Positions 12,121 through 23,245 of a DNA stretch of 64,000 nt are shown here, piece after piece (position 1 is the first letter of the stretch; every line of letters begins with the position of its first letter). The position numbers and the translations under genes are program-made. The stretch comes from Tubulanus polymorphus (lineage: Eukaryota > Nemertea > Palaeonemertea > Tubulaniformes > Tubulanidae). Where the stretch lies: contig NC_134025.1 of the NCBI RefSeq assembly GCF_964204645.1, forward strand, positions 17,822,001 through 17,886,000. The letters are read 5' to 3'. Under the pieces are notes generated by a model, which saw nothing but the letters and a program-made list of their open reading frames with translations, was not told the DNA's origin and searched no databases.

Positions 12121-12972
12121 TTGTTCATTTCCATGGAAATGTTGATCAATGGAAATGTTGATCAAGATGAACTGAACAACAATTTCGTAATTGACTTATA
12201 TCGCCATGCTTCTCATAAAATTCCACTCGATCTCATACACCAAGGGCTCATCGTACATTTTAAAAAGGAAAAGGAAGAATATCCGAGTTCACATTTCTCA
12301 AAACAAAATTAAAATCAAAGACTTCGAGTAAAAATTTACCAGCAAAATCTGCAAAAGTCTGGAGAGACCATCGTCAAATGCACTATTCGTAAAGTCATCG
12401 ACTTGTTTCGTAATGACCAAACTGGTTGCTATGAACAGCTAATCACTTTCCTTAAAATGAAAGAGACAGAGAAATATCCAGATGATGTATACTTGAGTAA
12501 CACATTTTGAGAACAACAGGCTGAAAACAGAATATTTGACCGAAGATATTTTCCAGAATGGTGGCCTTTGGAATTCTGCTGAAACTATGGAAACAAATCT
12601 AGCGCCAATGGGTAAACCTGCGAAATTAAAGGCTGTAAAAAATTAAATCTAGGCTATAAGAAGAAATATCTTGGGACAACAAATTGAAGCAAAGATCTCA
12701 TATACGAAATCCTCGTTAGAAGATTTGAAATCATATCTCTTGAATTTATTACAATCGAAAATTGAGAAAGAACATATGTATGAAATACTCACCGAAAAAT
12801 CAAGCACTTTTACCGGGGCGATCATTCGAAAATAGTAGAATATAATGGAGAAATAACATCTATCAAAAACGATGAGTATGAATCGCTGTATGAAGGATAT
12901 AATGACAAGTTTTACATGCAGCTAGATGAGTGTATCAGCGACATATTCTCAGGTCTTCTGATATTGGTGTAA
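12121..12972 (+). pseudogene. Unrecognised decayed coding sequence
   Basis: Several short open segments in shifting frames read like one protein. MLINGNVDQDELNNNF and KEKEEYPSSHF come first; after a stop and frameshift comes KSGETIVKCTIRKVIDLFRN, QTGCYEQLITFLKMKETEKY and YPDDVYLSNTF. Further on is KIVEYNGEITSIKNDEYESL and FYMQLDECISDIFSG, up to a stop near 12972. Composition is charged and protein-like, unlike the flanks. No family is recognised. It could be an old transposon or a processed host gene. Confidence 0.4.
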
Positions 12973-13677
12973 CATGATTGAATTAACACCGACTCTTTTA
13001 TTATTTAACTTTTAAATGTAAATACTTAAGCGGATTATTTGAAACATTCAGTGGATTGGATTTGTGTTAGGCATAATGGAATTTACTCATGGATTAGTGA
13101 CATTTACAATGGCTTTAATTGTGGATGTTCTAAAATTCCTATAATGTACTATTCAGTATTATTACACACAGATTTCCACCATTCCCTAGTTGCCATGGTA
13201 ACTGCTATAACTGTTACTATGGTTAAATGGCAGGTACAATCCTGACAAGTCCCAACTCAAAGGCTAAGCATTACACTTAGCCTCACGTGTGACTTTCAGC
13301 TGTTTTTGTTGCAAGAAACTGAACTTTTGTTATCTTTCCCTTGTTGCTACGGGTGTTGCTATGGTAACATGGGTGTCACTATAGCAAAGTGGAAATTATC
13401 TAGGGTGTTTTGTCGTTACTCTTTCTCTATAACTTTTAAAGAGTTTGCATTGCTATCGGTCTGTTACCCCTATTGAAAAACACTTTTCTCTACTGAAAAT
13501 AAGAAGCGAAATATCGCAGATTTTGGAACCTTCAAAATGAAAATGCTCGGTAACCGTTGGGCGGATTTTCAAAAATAAGGGCATTTTAGAATCATCTTCA
13601 AGCCAGCTTTCCATTTAAATCAATTGTTTTATGAATTACAGACTTTGAAATTTCTGTGAACCTGCCTACCTAACTCA
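12973..13677. other. Non-coding interval
   Basis: No gene is seen. Words of the type TTGCTATGGTAAC recur (near 13190, 13345 and 13365), suggesting a short degraded repeat. Confidence 0.5.
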
Positions 13678-13890
13678 AATCTCGACATAAAAATAATTCG
13701 GAAATTCGACATGAATATAAACTCGAATTTCGACTTAATTAACTCAAAATTCGAGTAAATTAACTTGAAATTCGACTTATTAAGTCAAATTTTGACTTAT
13801 TATGTCAAATTTCGACTTATTAAGTCGAATTTTGACATAATAACTCGAAATTGAAGATAATAAGTCGAAATTCGACATGATAAGTTGAAA
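13678..13890. repeat. Palindromic minisatellite, unit about 20 bp
   Basis: About ten diverged copies of units such as AAATTCGACTTATTAAGTC and its complement. Because GACTTATTAAGTC is itself palindromic, the array reads alike on both strands and could form many alternative hairpins. Confidence 0.85.
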
Positions 13891-13997
13891 TTGTGAAAAA
13901 ATTATCTCGTAAGGCCTAAGTCACCTACTAAAGTCTATTTATTTTTGATCGTCCACGATCTTTTTGGGATATTTCACTTAATTTTGGGTGTGCATAG

Positions 13998-15222
13998 GTA
14001 CCTCAAATAAGCCTAATCGAATCAGTAGAGTTGTGCAGTCTAGATAAATCATCGTTTTGATATCCATTTTGTACCAAGTTGAAGGATTGATGAATATTCT
14101 TGAAAATTGAGCTTTAAATCGGCAAGAGACCGCCATTTTGTTCCAGTTTGTTTACTTCTTAATGCAAATGAGCAGTGTGAAGCCTACCATGTGATCTAGG
14201 AAAGTTTATTTTTTACGGGGTGAGTGCATTGCTCGCACGTGTTTCACTACCCGGGCACGGCCGCATTGGTTGCGCTATCATAGGCCTAAATCATTTCCTA
14301 ACAGCATTGTTTTGATAGCTTTGACAAAGCCATGTTTATTTACTAAAACAGCTTTCTAGGGTAATATTGTGAGTCATTGATTGGTCTCATGGCGACAAGA
14401 AGCTGCTTCATCCATGATATACCGTAAAAACCGGCGTATAAGTCTATGCGGCGTATAAGTCGAGGTCGATTTTTAGACCTACATTTCATGATTTTAACAT
14501 ATATCCGGCTTATAAGTCGAGTCCCTTCTCTTAGAAGAATAATTACTAGTATCATTGTATTGAATAGTTTGTTTTGATAAGGATGTGTGCCTTTACGTGC
14601 GTCAGCCTGATTGCTGCTGTGTGTTAATCAATAGACTGTTACACACACTCAGGTATAATACACTACCATACAGTCAGACAGTAGTGTGAGTCACATGCTA
14701 TAGGCCTATATAGCCTAATGTATTAAGCGCTGCTATGAGCGCGCATATATGAATACATGGTTTTAAATAAAGCTGTGTCAAAATGAAAGAAGTTTTTTTC
14801 ATTAAATAACTTTATTTATCATGAATAATTATTCAAACTGTTATAGCAGTAAGAAGATGAACACTGTCTTTTTTGTCTGGTAGAATCAATATTTCTTGTG
14901 ACCTGAAAATACTTCGTAGAAAACTGTACTCGGCGTATAAGTCGAGGTCAATAATTTAGTGGTAAAATCAGGGGTTAAAAACTCGACTTATACGCCGGTT
15001 TTTACGGTAATTGAAGCATCCCCGCCTCATTGCGCATGTGTGCAATGCCTCATTTGCATAAAGAAATAAGCAAATATGCACAAAATGGCGGTCTTTCTCG
15101 CCGATTTAAAGCTCAATTTTCGAGAAGATTCATCAATCCTTCTAAACAGTGTAAAATGAATCTAAAAACGATGATTTATCTGGACTGCACAACTCTGATT
15201 CGATTAAGACCACAGGGACCTG
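13998..15222. mobile_element. Element with about 190-bp terminal inverted repeats, carrying a nested insertion
   Basis: The left arm (about 13998-14190, containing AATCGAATCAGTAGAGTTGT and TTGAGCTTTAAATCGGC) matches the reverse complement of the right arm (about 15040-15222, containing GCCGATTTAAAGCTCAATTT and ACAACTCTGATTCGATT). No transposase is visible. Ends and target duplication are not certain. The interior is largely the nested element at 14422-15007. Confidence 0.65.
14422..15007. mobile_element. TA-flanked MITE nested in the inverted-repeat element
   Basis: Left end CCGTAAAAACCGGCGTATAA and right end TTATACGCCGGTTTTTACGG are exact reverse complements, and TA lies directly outside each (14420-14421 and 15008-15009). 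Secondary inverted copies of CGGCGTATAAGTCGAGGTC occur inside (near 14450 and 14932). A TA target duplication fits the Tc1/mariner/pogo superfamily. No transposase is encoded in the 586 bp. Confidence 0.75.
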
Positions 15223-15402
15223 ACAAAAAAAAATTTTGACCCCAGTATCCTAGGTACTATAGGCCTATATAAAAAAAACAAGGGAGCCAACTCTCCGTCA
15301 GATCGGTCGATAGGTATGTCACTTCAACAGTTCGTAACTTCGTTATTGATGATCCAATCCGATTATTATTCTTAAAGATAGGCCTAATGAATTTCTGCGT
15401 TA

Positions 15403-16250
15403 GACTGGGTGGTTTGAGAAAGATTAGAGTGCCTCTGAGATTGTTAAATCGTGCGATTAATCCGAAAAAATCGGCAAAATCCGTCTGTACCGCACCAGCC
15501 TGGAAGTAAATACGACCATGATTTTTTAAAACAAACAGCGCTTTCGACCAGAAATTCTGAACCGATTTTTTAGAAACGAGGACTTTTTGGAAAGATTGGA
15601 CCCTGAACTTACTTCTGAATATCGTTATTTCCGTTTTAATTGATAATCCTGTTCATAGGGAATATAAAACCAGGCCGAGATTGAAAAACGGCTCCTCTCA
15701 TTACCGCAGTCGCCGCATGGTGGTGCCAGCTGATAAGTACCGCACTCAATGCTCTAACGCGATGTTTTCTAATCACAGTTTTGCACATTTCAAGAATAAC
15801 TACAACGCGCAACAAATATTCCTAGATTAATTACATAAATGTAAGATATTTTGTCTAATTTGCGATGTGTTTCCGCGTCAAAAGTGTTTTATTTGAATTC
15901 TCAATTTTCGTATTAAGTGCGGAGCTATGATTAATGGCCGCCGTGTCGCGATTTTGAAACCCGTTTTCAATCTCGGTCAAATTTTGCGTTCGCTACAGAC
16001 AGATTATCATTTTAATCAGAAATAACCATATGCAGAGGTAAGATCCGAGTCTAAGCTTTCCAAAAAGCCCTCATTTGTAAAAATCGGTTCAGAATTTCTG
16101 TTCGAAAGTGCCGTTTGTTTTCAAAAATCATGGTCATATTTACTTCCAGGCTGGTTGGTGTGGTACAGACGGATTTTGCTGATTTTTTCGGATTAATCAA
16201 ACGAATTAATAATCTCAAAGCCCTTCAAATCTTTCTCAAACCACCCAGTC
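15403..16250. mobile_element. Non-coding element with about 200-bp terminal inverted repeats
   Basis: The left arm starts GACTGGGTGGTTTGAGAAAG and continues through AAAAAATCGGCAAAATCCGT and GGAAGTAAATACGACCATGA to about 15605. The right arm (about 16045-16250) is its reverse complement, ending CTTTCTCAAACCACCCAGTC. The middle (15605-16045) has no coding signal. The open frame at 16115-16309 is only the arm read in one frame. Superfamily unknown; no target duplication was identified. Confidence 0.75.
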
Positions 16251-16382
16251 GGTGCGATTCAAGAATAGGGGACTATAGCAATATATATGTAGTGATAGTA
16301 ATCAATTAAGTAATAATATTAGTAATTGATAATGATGATAGGCCTATATAATGATAGTAATGTAATAGTAATTAATGATGAT

Positions 16383-16615
16383 TGTTGAGTTATGTTCTCA
16401 ATTTACTCATCTTAGTGTGAGAGATTGTTTATTGTTTATATACCTGGTGGATGCTGCATGTAACCAAGACACACATCTGTTTGTAATTATTCTTGCATCT
16501 CTTTGTATTGTGGTTAAATAAAGATTAGTACGAGTCAGATAGTCAACGAAAGAAGACGTGTTATAGTTTCTCTGCTCAAGGATTTTCCCCCATCATGGAA
16601 GGACAAAACCCAACA
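16383..16615 (+). repeat. 5' LTR of copia element
   Basis: Starts TGTTGAG and ends AACCCAACA, and matches 20380-20612 except at three positions. AATAAAG near 16515 is a candidate polyadenylation signal. The gag start codon (16595) lies inside the LTR. Confidence 0.95.
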
Positions 16616-18385
16616 GGTTATGGGCCCAGGACACCAGCTGGACGCTATGGTCGACTTTATTACGATGGGGATGAAAGAAAATACGAACAATGGGAGGCAA
16701 AGTTTTTGGCATATATGAAAATACAAAAACTTAAAGCGGTAATTACCCAAGAAGCGGAAATTGATGATACGGACCTGGATTTAGTCGACAAAAATGAACA
16801 GGCGTACGCAGAACTCATACAGCTACTTGACGACAGGAGTCTGAGCCTGGTAATGCGTGAAGCTGCAGATGACGGTCGAAAAGCATTGGCGATTCTGCGA
16901 CGTCATTACCAAAATGAGGGAAAACCGAGGATCATTTCTCTTTATACGGAACTGACCTCACTAGTCATGAAGCCAAGTGAAAGTGTGACGGACTATATAA
17001 TCCGCGCAGAAACGGCAGCAACAGCTTTAAAAACTGCCAAGGAGAACATAAGCGATAGCTTATTAATCGCGATGGTCCTAAAAGGTTTGCCGGATAGTTA
17101 TAAACCTTTTGTGGCGATAATCACGCAGAAAGACGATGCCCAAACGTTCTTGGACTTTAAAAACGCCCTCAGAAGATTTGAGGAGACCGAAAAAGCGAGG
17201 AAAGATACGGCAGAATCATCAGATGATCATGTGATGAAAAACAGAAGTTTTCCCGCCAAAAATGTCAAGGACAGTCAAAATAGCGGGAATAGTAGTGGCC
17301 CTAAGTGTTTCAGATGTGGAAAGATTGGGCATTACAAAAAGGACTGCTACGCAAAATATTGTTCTACATGTAAGTCCAATACCCATACTGATGAAAATTG
17401 TCGCGCACAAAACCGCGGGAAAAACAACGGTCGAAGAGATAGATTTCATCGAGCGAAAGATGACGCCCGATCATCAGATGACGACGGTAACGAACATTCA
17501 TTCTCATTTCTATATAAAGCTGGGTGTTATTATAGAAAAATTCCTGATGTGAAATCTCAAAATATGCACATCCCGGTGAATGAAGATGCCCTGAAATCGT
17601 GTTCGAGCCGAAAGAAGAATTCAGATGATATGTTGGTGGATTGTGGAGCTACGTCTCATATACTTACGGACTTTGGATTATTCACGAAATTTAATGAAAC
17701 ATTTGTGCCGGAAAAACACACAATTGAACTGGCTAATGGAGAGCGCTCAACAAATGTGGCCGAAAAATGTGGAGATGCAGTAATTAATTTGAAAAACTCT
17801 GACGGAATAAACGTGAAATTCGAACTCAAAGATGCTCTGTATGTCCCGAGTTATCCGCAGGACATTCTATCCGTTCGCGCTGTGACAAAAGAAGGAGCAA
17901 CAGTCACATTCCGTCCCGAGAATGCAAATCTCAAGTTCAAAGGTAACATTTTTAACATTCATATGTCAGATAGATTGTATTATCTTAGTACTGTGGATCA
18001 AAATGATTGTGATTATGTTAGCATCACTCGTGACCTTCAAAGTTGGCACGAGGTCTTAGGTCATTGTAATTATGAAGATGTAATTTCATTAGAGCATGTA
18101 GTCGATGGTATGAAAATCAAAGGTGTCACAAAAATCCCCGATGGTTGTATTGTGTGTACTATGGGAAAGCAAACGTGTGGTCGGAGTAGAGAGGCAAGGG
18201 CTAAATCCAAAGCTCGCCTAGATTTAGTGCATACTGATTTGGCAGGGCCAATTGAACCGGTATCCACTGAGGGATTCAAGTATGCGATTTCCTTTACTGA
18301 CGACTATTCAGGGGCTGTGTCTGTATATTTCCTAAAAGCAAAAAGTAACACGACTGAGAATTTCTGTCTAATTCATTCAAGTCAC
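16595..18385 (+). pseudogene. Copia Gag-protease-integrase polyprotein, N-terminal part
   Basis: Polyprotein of the element. It opens MEGQNPTGYGPRTPAG from an ATG inside the LTR. A Gag region (UBN2-like; YADLIQ-type helices, IISLYTELTSLVMKPSESVT) spans roughly residues 20-200. The CCHC knuckle CFRCGKIGHYKKDC is near residue 237, and the protease motif MLVDCGATSHI near 345-355. The integrase HHCC zinc region (SWHEVLGHCN to CIVCTMGK) is near 483-528, and the first catalytic Asp is in LVHTDLAGPI. The frame ends at 18389-18391. The integrase stretch that should hold the second catalytic Asp is missing: a deletion of some tens of codons, not a multiple of three, joins to the next frame. Confidence 0.9.
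16616..16630 (+). promoter_or_regulatory. Copia primer-binding site (half-tRNA type)
   Basis: GGTTATGGGCCCAGG follows the LTR directly. Drosophila copia has the same GGTTATGGGCCCAG at this place and is known to prime from an internal fragment of initiator methionine tRNA. Here the site is also translated as part of gag (GYGPR). Confidence 0.8.
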
Positions 18386-19185
18386 TTATGAGTAGAAATC
18401 GCATAAGACACGATACCAGCGCCCCCTATAGTCCTCATCAAAATGGTGTTAGTGAAAGGCATTGGAGAACACTATTCTCTATGGGTAGATGCCTGTTATT
18501 TCAGTCTGAGCTGCCAAAAGAAATGTGGCCGTATGCAGTTATGGCGGCAGGTTATATTAGAAACAGGTGCTACAATAACCGGTTGAAAAAGACACCATTT
18601 CAAGCAGTCACAGGTAGAAAACCTAATGTGTCAAATATGCAATCTTTTGGGTGCAGGTGTTTTGCCTACCAACAAAAGAAAACCAAGTTAGACTCAAGAT
18701 GTGTTGAAGGTATTTTTGTAGGATATGATAAAAACAGCCCATCATATCTGGTGTATTTTCCTGAGACAAACAAAGTTCTGAGGTAGAGGGTTGTGAAGTT
18801 TCACACCAAGAAGTTTGTAGAACAACAAACACAAACAGGTGCACATGATGATGATGTTTCTTTATGTGAGTTTCCAATAATCAAATCTGACACAAATAGC
18901 AGCTCAAATGGTTCCAAAGTTCAACCACAATTAACAACTGTCAGTAACCAAGGGACCAGTAACTCACATGATGAAACTGATGAGTCGAGATACCCCAGGC
19001 GTGAGAGAAAGCCTCCTGCTTATCTCAATGACTATATACGTGATTCAGATTTAGAAAGTTCATGTAACGATGACCATATGTTATTTGTATCGAACTCAAA
19101 TGTAGATTATTTGTGTAAGACTAAAGTTCACCCTGTGAACTATAGTGAGGCAATAGCATCCCCTGAGGCACAGCAGTGGCACTAG
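18383..19185 (+). pseudogene. Copia integrase C-terminal part and linker to RT
   Basis: Resumes in another frame after the deletion with SLMSRNRIRHDTSAPYSP, then the Glu-containing motif HQNGVSERHWRTLF (third residue of the DDE triad) and the copia motif TPFQAVTGRKPNVSNMQSFG. A TAG at 18784-18786 is in frame. The acidic linker with the copia signature RYPRRERKPPAYLNDY follows, ending at a TAG at 19183-19185, just before the RT in the same frame. Integrase activity is excluded by the missing middle. Confidence 0.85.
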
Positions 19186-19188
19186 GCA

Positions 19189-20004
19189 ATGAAGGAAGAG
19201 ATTAAATCCTTAAAAGAGAATGACACATACTCTTTATGTAAATTGCCAGAGGGTAAACATGCTGTGGGGGGTAGATGGGTTTACACAGTCAAAACAAAAC
19301 CTGATGGATCAGAGCTGTATAAGGCAAGATATGTAGCCAAGGGCTATAGTCAAATTGAAGGGGTTGATTACAAGGAGACTTTTTCTCCTACTGCTAAACT
19401 CACATCTGTTAGAATCCTTATGCAATTAGCAGCTCAAAACAATTTGAAACTTGAACAAATGGATGTTAAAACAGCATACTTGAACGCCCCTATCGACTGT
19501 GAGTTGTACATGGAACAGCCAGAGGGCTTCAGTGTAAAATCAAAAAGTGGTGATAAGTTGTATTGTAAGCTCAACAAATCTCTGTATGGTCTAAAACAAA
19601 GCGGCAGAAATTGGAATAACTTGCTCCATGATCATTTGATAAACCATGGGTTTGACCAAGGTTTAGTTGACCAATGCCTGTATATAAAATATGTAAATAA
19701 TGAAATGGTGATTATGTTAGTATGGGTTGATGACGTCCTAATTGGTGCAAGTAGAGATGATTTAATGTTTAAAACTAAACAAATGCTGAGCGACAGATTT
19801 AAAATGAAAGACCTGGGGAATATCTCCTGGTTCTTAGGCATTGAATTCGAACAGGGTGACGGTGAAATAACAATGAGTCAGAAAATGTACATAAACAAAA
19901 TCCTTGAAAAATTCCAAATGTCTGATTGCAAACCAAGAAAGACCCCATGTGAACAAAAACTGTCATTTAATGAAAATGCGGAGCGATACGATGCTAAGAA
20001 ATAA
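19189..20004 (+). pseudogene. Copia reverse transcriptase, truncated before RNase H
   Basis: RNA-directed DNA polymerase with the standard copia blocks: RWVYTVKTKPDG, YKARYVAKGYSQIEGVDY, ETFSPTAKLTSVRIL, QMDVKTAYLNAPI, KLNKSLYGLKQSGRNWN, and the catalytic box WVDDVLIGAS. It continues through WFLGIEF and ends at 20004 with YDAKK. Family members go on for about 200-250 residues with the connection and RNase H domains, so the 3' part is deleted. The 375 bp between this stop and the 3' LTR are non-coding. Confidence 0.9.
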
Positions 20005-20379
20005 AGGGAGTGCATACAGATTTTAAGTTGAGAGAGTTTCATCCAAATATTTTTGGTTAGAAAAAACTGCTTTGTTAAAAGTGTACCATTAAACGGCATG
20101 TAAACATTGATGCTACACCCACAATGCTTATAAACACGAAAGCACGTGTTTACTGTGTATAGGGATTTTGTAAATATTGTCAATTATAGTATGCATGGTA
20201 ATAGCGAACATTTTAAAGAGTAGAATATTGACCATTTATGATAGATGATTTAACCAATTACAGATGATTAGTGTTTAATATTTATCTGACGCAAAAGTAA
20301 GATTGCCAAATAATGAATATGTTATGAAATATGAGTTATATGTATTTCAATAATCTATCAATTGAGAATCATGTGGGGG

Positions 20380-20612
20380 TGTTGAGTTATGTTCTCAATT
20401 TACTCATCTTAGTGTGAGAGATTGTTTATTGTTTATATACCGGGTGGATGCTGCATGTAACCAAGACACACATCTGTTTGTAATTATTCTTGCATCTCTT
20501 TGTATTGTGGTTAAATAAAGATTAGTACGAGTCAGATAGTCAACGAAAGAAGACATGTTATAGTTTCTCTGCTCAAGCATTTTCCCCCATCATGGAAGGA
20601 CAAAACCCAACA
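20380..20612 (+). repeat. 3' LTR of copia element with polypurine tract
   Basis: Same limits and motifs as the 5' LTR. The purine run GTGGGGG at 20373-20379 directly upstream is the likely polypurine tract. ATGAT at 20613-20617 is the target duplication. Confidence 0.95.
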
Positions 20613-21620
20613 ATGATTAGGGAACTAAACCTAACCCTAACCCTAATCCTAACCACTAGTCCCCTATTCTTGAATCTTCAATCTTTTTGAACTAATTAAT
20701 CATTACCCTTACCATGTTTCCTTTGAAAACGCGTTTTATATTTTGATGATTTTAGTGGAAAGCTTATTAAATTGATTTGAATTTATCGGTCATACTAATT
20801 AGCGTCAATAACGACACAAGGGTAGCTCCGAGAATATCCGAATCAGGCATGAGTTATTCTGCAGAATAGACTGGTTACCGGTCTCTATCTTCAATTAGAG
20901 ACTGTCACAACCCTAGTCTAGTACCTAGCCGTTGTTCCTGAAACAACGTCTAGGGCGAAAGTGCTCATATAAGGTTAATTTTCGTCCCTCATTTTGAGGG
21001 ACGAGGCTTTGAGCGTCTATTTCACCCCTTAAAACACCATCAACTTACCTCAAACTGACTGTTCTGTAATAAGATGGAAGTTAACTATTGATTGTGCATA
21101 CATTTGTAATCCTAAGTAGCTTTTGACGATCGTAGTAGCTCAAAACTTTTGACTAGTCGCCTCAAAAAACAGTTGATGTGAAGCAACATAACAAATATGG
21201 CGGCTTTTCGTGGTGCATGATGGGAGTGTAAATTACGGATTCGAACTTAAACTTGGTGCCAATGCAGATATTATTCTTGTTTCAAATTTTTAAGGTTAAA
21301 ATTGACCAAAATTTATGCGTTTTATCAACAAAAAATAACATTAAGAGTAATTTTAGAGAGACATTGAATTTTCATATTTATTAATTTAGTCCGTATTGGA
21401 AATCCCGATAGTGGCAATCAATTCAATTCAAATCAAATCAATATATTCTCCGGTTCGCGATTTAAATCATCAAAGATTTTATTCTTAAACACGTTTTCAA
21501 AGTCAACAAGGTAACTAATTTATTTATTTTAGTACAAAGGTTTCATTTGACAATAAAATCAGTTGTTGCATTGCAATTAACAGGAGTTAACCTCTATATG
21601 ATACTTTAGCGTCAGACGTT
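20613..21620. other. Non-coding interval with a short telomere-like tract
   Basis: At about 20626-20654 four units of CCTAACCCTAATCCTAACC type (TTAGGG on the minus strand) follow the copia element. At 20660-20680 TCCCCTATTCTTGAATC is the inverse of GATTCAAGAATAGGGGA at 16257-16273 on the other side of copia. No gene is recognised. Confidence 0.6.
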
Positions 21621-21639
21621 GTACGGAACCGTAACAACG

Positions 21640-22862
21640 ACTGGTATTCAGACTATCACAACCCAAGTGGCAATCAACCCGTATTCAAATTATTATAAAT
21701 TGAAGATTTCAAAGGTGGCACGTTCTCTCCAGGAAAAGAAGAAACATAGTTCATATGAAGTAGAAGATTAAGAAATTATATAAACGGAAGCCAAATCATT
21801 CATTACGAGCGGGTGGATCCGATTGTTTTTTGAATTTTTGCTACGCTGGGTGGCCCCGCAACCGCCAATTCGTTCGTTGGAATTAATACAATTTATATCT
21901 TCCAGTTATGATGGGATTGGGATTTTGAAAAATCAATCTTCTGAGAATAGAATGGTACCGGCATTAGTAGTACGTATTTAAAGTTAAAGTATCACGTAGT
22001 AATAGACTGCTTAGAGGGTGGATGATATCCTCGTTAGTAAGCCTGTACCATGAAGTTCGTTATTGGGTTATCATAAAGACGTTCTTCTAAATAATCCAGA
22101 CGGTAAATATGGACCGAACCTCAACTGCATATTAAAACACAACAAGGTGACAACTGCAGTCCTTGGTATGCCGATGTGATGAATAAATTCGACGATCATA
22201 CAAACATTTCTGGGACAAAAATCAGCGGTCAGATAATTTCCTAGAATAGGCATTTAAGTCCAACTTTCCCTAGTTGAATAGCTCACAGACTTGGAATCAT
22301 ACCGAAAATAACAAAAGTGGAATTTATTCATATTTCACTCGGAATAAACCGAGGAAAGATTTTGGCGTACGATGGCGATCAAGATAACTTTTGAAATCTA
22401 AGAATAGTTGATTCCTAGTCTTAGTTTCGTCAAGCGACTCCATTTTGTTAAAATGTAATCATTCCTAGCTCACAAACGATATAAACCTCGAAAATCACTA
22501 ACTTTAATAATTCTAGATCTCGAGTCGGAAGTTACCAATAATCCCTTAATGTGAAATTAGTGATGTCCAGCTCAGAGACTAGAAATTTACACAAACACTC
22601 GTGAAAAAAAGGGCGATGATTAACTCAGAAACTCAGAATGTACCTAACAAAATCACTTTTGAAATTAAAAGGGCAATGATTTCAACTCACATTAACTCGG
22701 AATTTACCCAAAAAGTCAGTTGCGAAATTAAAAAAAGATGATTTCAGCTCAGAAACTCAGAATTTACCTATTTCACTTCAGAAATGTAGCGTTGTGACAT
22801 CGCTCTCTTGAAAAGAATCCATTGTTGTTCTGGTGAGTTGTGTGTGATCCCGGTTGTCAATG
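21640..22862 (+). repeat. Segmental duplication, copy 1
   Basis: The stretch CACAACCCAAGTGGCAATCA...AAAGGTGGCAC (near 21655-21720) and the stretch from about 22075 (AATAATCCAGACGGTAAATA) to about 22850 recur in the same order and orientation at 24480-25370. The two copies are separated in this copy by about 350 bp that copy 2 lacks. Non-coding. Its 3' part contains diverged units of the 60-bp satellite. Confidence 0.85.
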
Positions 22863-23245
22863 CGAAATTAAAAGGGCGATGATTTCGGCTCAAACTCGGA
22901 ATTTACCTAAAAGTCGCTTGCGAAATTAAAAGGGCGATCATTTCGGCTCAGAAACTCGGAATTTACCTAAAAGTCGCTTGCGAAATTAAAAGGGCGATCA
23001 TTTCAGCTCAGAAACAGGAATTTACCTAAAAAGTCGCTAGCGAAATTAAAAGGGCGATGATTTCGGCCCAGAAACTCGGAATTTACCTAAAAAGTCGCTT
23101 GCACTTAAAAGGGCGATGATATCGGCCCAGAAACTCGGCATTTACCTAAAAAGTCGCTTGCGAAATTAAAAGGGCGATCATTTCGGCCCAGAAACTTAGA
23201 ATTTACCTAAAAAGTCGCTTGCGAAATTAAAAGGGCGATCATTTA
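22863..23245 (+). repeat. 60-bp satellite array, about six units
   Basis: Units start CGAAATTAAAAGGGCGAT and contain AGAAACTCGGAATTTACC and AAAGTCGCTTG, at 22863, 22921, 22981, 23041, 23101, 23161 and 23221. Diverged units extend back to about 22560 and recur at 25040-25430. Neighbouring units are nearly identical with no unique spacers. Confidence 0.95.

Larger units (their letters stand above)
16383..20612 (+). mobile_element. Copia LTR retrotransposon, young LTRs, defective coding region
   Basis: Two 233-bp LTRs starting TGTTGAGTTATG and ending CCCAACA flank a gag-pol region. The direct repeat ATGAT (16378-16382 and 20613-20617) is the 5-bp target duplication. The LTRs differ at three positions, about 1.3%, so the insertion is fairly recent. 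Yet integrase has an internal deletion, pol has two in-frame stops, and the RNase H end is missing. The element therefore probably moved as an already defective copy with help in trans, or decayed quickly. Confidence 0.95.

Noticed and set aside
20626-20654. Telomere
   Set aside because: Only about four imperfect TTAGGG-type units in the interior; too short for a chromosome end.
22863-23245. Regular 60-bp repeat array as a CRISPR
   Set aside because: Units are repeated end to end without unique spacers, in an animal genome; it is a satellite.
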